Assembly: GCF_044594925.1 (NCBI RefSeq) | Contig: NZ_CP138991.1 | Location: 930,001-994,000, forward strand | DNA: 64,000 nt | Direction of reading: 5' to 3' | Source: Maribacter sp044594925 | GTDB lineage: Bacteria > Bacteroidota > Bacteroidia > Flavobacteriales > Flavobacteriaceae | Shown: positions 61,875 through 64,000 of the stretch, piece after piece | Position numbering within the stretch: the first letter of the stretch is position 1 | How the letters are laid out: every line of letters starts with the position of its first letter | Notes under the pieces: model-generated | What the model saw: the letters and a program-made list of their open reading frames with translations, nothing else | The model's database searches: none | What the model was told of the DNA's origin: nothing | Translations under genes and position numbers: made by a program

Positions 61875-63518
61875 ATGAAAAGAATAGTACTATTAACAGC
61901 TGTTGCCCTTACTACTTTATCTTCATGTAGTGATGAAACTACGGTCTTCGAAGAGCCCGCAAAAGATGACCTAAGACTTGAAACAAGCGAAACTTTATTA
62001 GAGAATAGTATTTTATATGACAAAGCAGGTGTGCTTGATATATATGATGAAGCTACGGTTTCTGGTAAAAAGGCAAGCACTGCAAAAAATGATGAAGCTG
62101 GTGATTATCCATTAACTTTGGTGGCTCAGGTAGATGTTCCTTCATTTAGTGGAGGACAGAACCTTACCGCTTCCCATGTAGATGTCGATGGAGATTACGC
62201 TTATGTTTCTTACAATACCGTAGAGGACGGCTATGCTGGCGGTGTGGACATTATAAATATTAGTGATCCTAATAACCCAAGGGTGACCTCTAGACTATAT
62301 TATTCCAATGCCGATATCAATGCAATTGACTATGATGACGGTTACATTTATTTGGCGGGTGGTGTTGATTCGGAACGTTCGGTACGTGCGACCGATAATT
62401 CGTTCGTAGCAAAAATTCAAGCGGTTAATGGACGAATGAACCTTGATGCAGGTATCAGCTACGGTTTTCAGGAAGGTTTCAACGCTACAGATGTCAAAGT
62501 TTCTGGAAGCGAAGTTTTTCTTACCAGTGGACGAGAAGGTTTTGTAAAGGCTTATAATAAAACAGACCTATCCATTGCAAAAGAAGCTCCTTTTATGGAT
62601 TTAAGAGCAGTAGCGGTTCAAGACAATTTTGTTGCCGTTCTAGATGCTAGTCAAGGAGTAAGCATTATGGATCAAAATTTAAATGTGATCAGGGATATTG
62701 CTATTGATTCCGATTTTGGATTAAATACTAAACGAACCTTGGACTTCTCCGGTGAACATATAATCGTTGCAGAAGGATCAAAAGGAGCTGGTGTGTATAA
62801 CGCCACCAGTGGAAATTTTATAGAATATGTACCGATCCTTTTAAATCCGGATAATGTTGATGACGTCGATGAAGTTACCAATGCTGTAGCCACCAATGAG
62901 GATGTCCTTTTAATGGCCAATGGTGGTGCCGGTCTATGTTTATCCGAAGAACAGAACGACAATACCGATTTGGTCGGGATTATCCAATTAGAAGGTTCTA
63001 TCAATTTTGTAGCCTCTAAAGATGATTATATTTTTGCTGCTTCCGGTAAAGAAGGTTTACAGATTATTAAGCTAAACAGGCCTAATGAAAGTCTTGTTGC
63101 CCGTTGTGCTAATTTGGTGGCCTATTCCGGTAGTTCTAACCTAAATATCAATAGTGGTAGTGGCGGCGCTTTTCGAGGTGCAAGAAGATTCAACAACTTC
63201 AATGTAAATGGGTCACTATTATTATGCGGCTCTTGGACCGTTAGAAATAATGCCACAATCGGCGAGAATGCCCTTTTTGAAATGAATGGTACCTTCGTCG
63301 TAGGCCGTAACAACAGAAGAAGAAATGTAATTGTAGAAACAGGTGCTACATTGAGAGTAGAGGGTAACCTTACAATTTATGGAGACCTGATTCTTAATGA
63401 TGGCGCTACGGTGGAATTCATTGGTGAGAATTCTGTAGTCAATATCTTTGGAAGTGTTACCCGAAACGGGAACATAACGGTAGATGGAACCTATAGAGAT
63501 GTTAGAAATAAATTCTAA
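61875..63518 (+). CDS. Large secreted lipoprotein with LVIVD-like and beta-rich C-terminal repeats
   Basis: A 547-residue lipoprotein (LSSCSDE, started at the ATG at 61875). Residues about 80-400 contain LVIVD-like repeats (YVSYNTVEDGYAGGVDIINI, DPNNPRVTSRLYYSN, VAVLDASQGVSIM), suggesting a beta-propeller. The last 130 residues are a parallel-beta-like repeat region (VNGSLLLCGSWTVRNNATI, GATLRVEGNLTIYGDL). Not a named family with known function. Confidence 0.72.
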   Translation: MKRIVLLTAVALTTLSSCSDETTVFEEPAKDDLRLETSETLLENSILYDKAGVLDIYDEATVSGKKASTAKNDEAGDYPLTLVAQVDVPSFSGGQNLTASHVDVDGDYAYVSYNTVEDGYAGGVDIINISDPNNPRVTSRLYYSNADINAIDYDDGYIYLAGGVDSERSVRATDNSFVAKIQAVNGRMNLDAGISYGFQEGFNATDVKVSGSEVFLTSGREGFVKAYNKTDLSIAKEAPFMDLRAVAVQDNFVAVLDASQGVSIMDQNLNVIRDIAIDSDFGLNTKRTLDFSGEHIIVAEGSKGAGVYNATSGNFIEYVPILLNPDNVDDVDEVTNAVATNEDVLLMANGGAGLCLSEEQNDNTDLVGIIQLEGSINFVASKDDYIFAASGKEGLQIIKLNRPNESLVARCANLVAYSGSSNLNINSGSGGAFRGARRFNNFNVNGSLLLCGSWTVRNNATIGENALFEMNGTFVVGRNNRRRNVIVETGATLRVEGNLTIYGDLILNDGATVEFIGENSVVNIFGSVTRNGNITVDGTYRDVRNKF

Positions 63519-63547
63519 GTAAAATATAATACCAACCTAACTGAACT

Positions 63548-63577
63548 AAAAAGCCTGGACTATTGTCCAGGCTTTTT
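63548..63577. terminator. Bidirectional intrinsic terminator
   Basis: 13-bp stem (63548-63560 with 63565-63577) and 4-nt loop with A and T tails; serves the lipoprotein gene and the convergent thioredoxin gene. Confidence 0.88.
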
Positions 63578-63598
63578 TTATAAAATATGTTGCTAAGT

Positions 63599-64000
63599 CT
63601 AATTTAGTAGCTCTGCCACCTTTTCTTCCAAGGCAGGTCCTCTCAAATTTTTTGCTACTATAATGCCGTTTTCATCCAATAAGAATGCTGCCGGAATAGC
63701 ATCTACATTATAAAGCTTTGCAATTTGGTCATCAAAATATGCGACATTGGAAATATGGTTCCACTCGAGTCCGTCATCAGCGATTGCTTTCTTCCAAGCC
63801 TCGGCAGTTCTATCTAAGGAAACGCCAACCACATTAAGTCCTTTATCATGATATTTATTGTAAACGGCCACTACATTTGGGTTCTCGGCTCTACAGGGTC
63901 TGCACCATGCGGCCCAAAAATCAACTAAAGTAACTTTCCCCATTACGTCACTAAGTGCAATCGTCTCTCCTTCCGGATTTGGACCTGAAAACTCAGGTGC
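63599..64000 (-). CDS. TlpA/ResA-type thioredoxin-like protein (partial at window end)
   Basis: Thiol-disulfide oxidoreductase of the redoxin/TlpA type. The redox pair is in FWAAWCRPCRAENP and the cis-Pro segment in VDAIPAAFLLDENG. The frame runs open to the window edge at 64000 with the typical APEFSGPNPEGETIALSD lead-in, so the true start and any signal peptide lie beyond the window; the internal Met at 63943 is not the start. Confidence 0.85.
   Translation of the reverse strand, partial: APEFSGPNPEGETIALSDVMGKVTLVDFWAAWCRPCRAENPNVVAVYNKYHDKGLNVVGVSLDRTAEAWKKAIADDGLEWNHISNVAYFDDQIAKLYNVDAIPAAFLLDENGIIVAKNLRGPALEEKVAELLN

Noticed and set aside
1..64000. tRNA, rRNA, prophage or insertion-sequence genes
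   Set aside because: None could be recognised; apart from the SRP RNA no structural RNA, integrase or transposase was seen.

Overview
The window looks like a chromosomal segment of a marine-type member of the Flavobacteriaceae (Bacteroidota). Evidence: low GC; a PorP/SprF-type protein of the gliding/type IX secretion system; a bacillithiol-type YtxJ protein; many short-signal lipoproteins; families common in this group (DUF6503-like, DUF4252, ThuA, DUF1015); and several TAnnTTTG promoter elements, the -7 box of the Bacteroidota housekeeping sigma factor. There is no rRNA, tRNA, CRISPR array, prophage or complete insertion sequence. Genus cannot be fixed from the sequence alone.

Layout. 1-8.1 kb: the end of an OmpR-type response regulator, then a long minus-strand run: gluconokinase, miaA, a voltage-gated-type K+ channel, a DEDDh exonuclease/GIY-YIG fusion, a YggS-like PLP protein, DUF1015, 3-hydroxybutyryl-CoA dehydrogenase and a Gfo/Idh/MocA oxidoreductase. 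8.2-19.2 kb: pcm, smpB, lipoproteins, a PorP/SprF fusion, a TetR regulator with a likely operator, clpB, ytxJ and glyA. 19.2-25.6 kb: a signalling block with a NarL-type regulator, a TPR histidine kinase, an unlisted 57-residue secreted CDDC peptide, a LytTR protein with a degenerate receiver, and a 47-nt intergenic block shared by two of its genes. 25.6-48.4 kb: housekeeping and envelope genes, the SRP RNA, a YbiT-like ABC-F protein, pheT, leuA-leuB, lspA, panB and others.

48.4-53.1 kb is the most distinctive part. A radical-SAM DNA repair protein, a 60-residue ORF and a TIGR03915-type partner form one operon. Divergent from it is an XRE-S24 self-cleaving repressor gene. Four GGA-N5-TCC-like boxes lie between them, which suggests a LexA-like damage-responsive circuit. 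The block is bracketed by three direct copies of a 165-167 bp interspersed repeat with terminal inverted repeats and hairpins that keep pairing through compensatory changes.

53.1-64 kb: a GluR0-like glutamate-receptor-type K+ channel; a putative abortive-infection gene (putAbiC family) with a seven-copy hexamer repeat two bases before its start codon; a lipoprotein gamma-glutamyltransferase; AcpH-like; a GlmM-type phosphohexomutase; an LpxL/HtrB-type acyltransferase; a rhomboid protease; a large secreted lipoprotein; and a TlpA-type thioredoxin cut by the window end. Six hairpin terminators, several serving convergent genes, separate the units.
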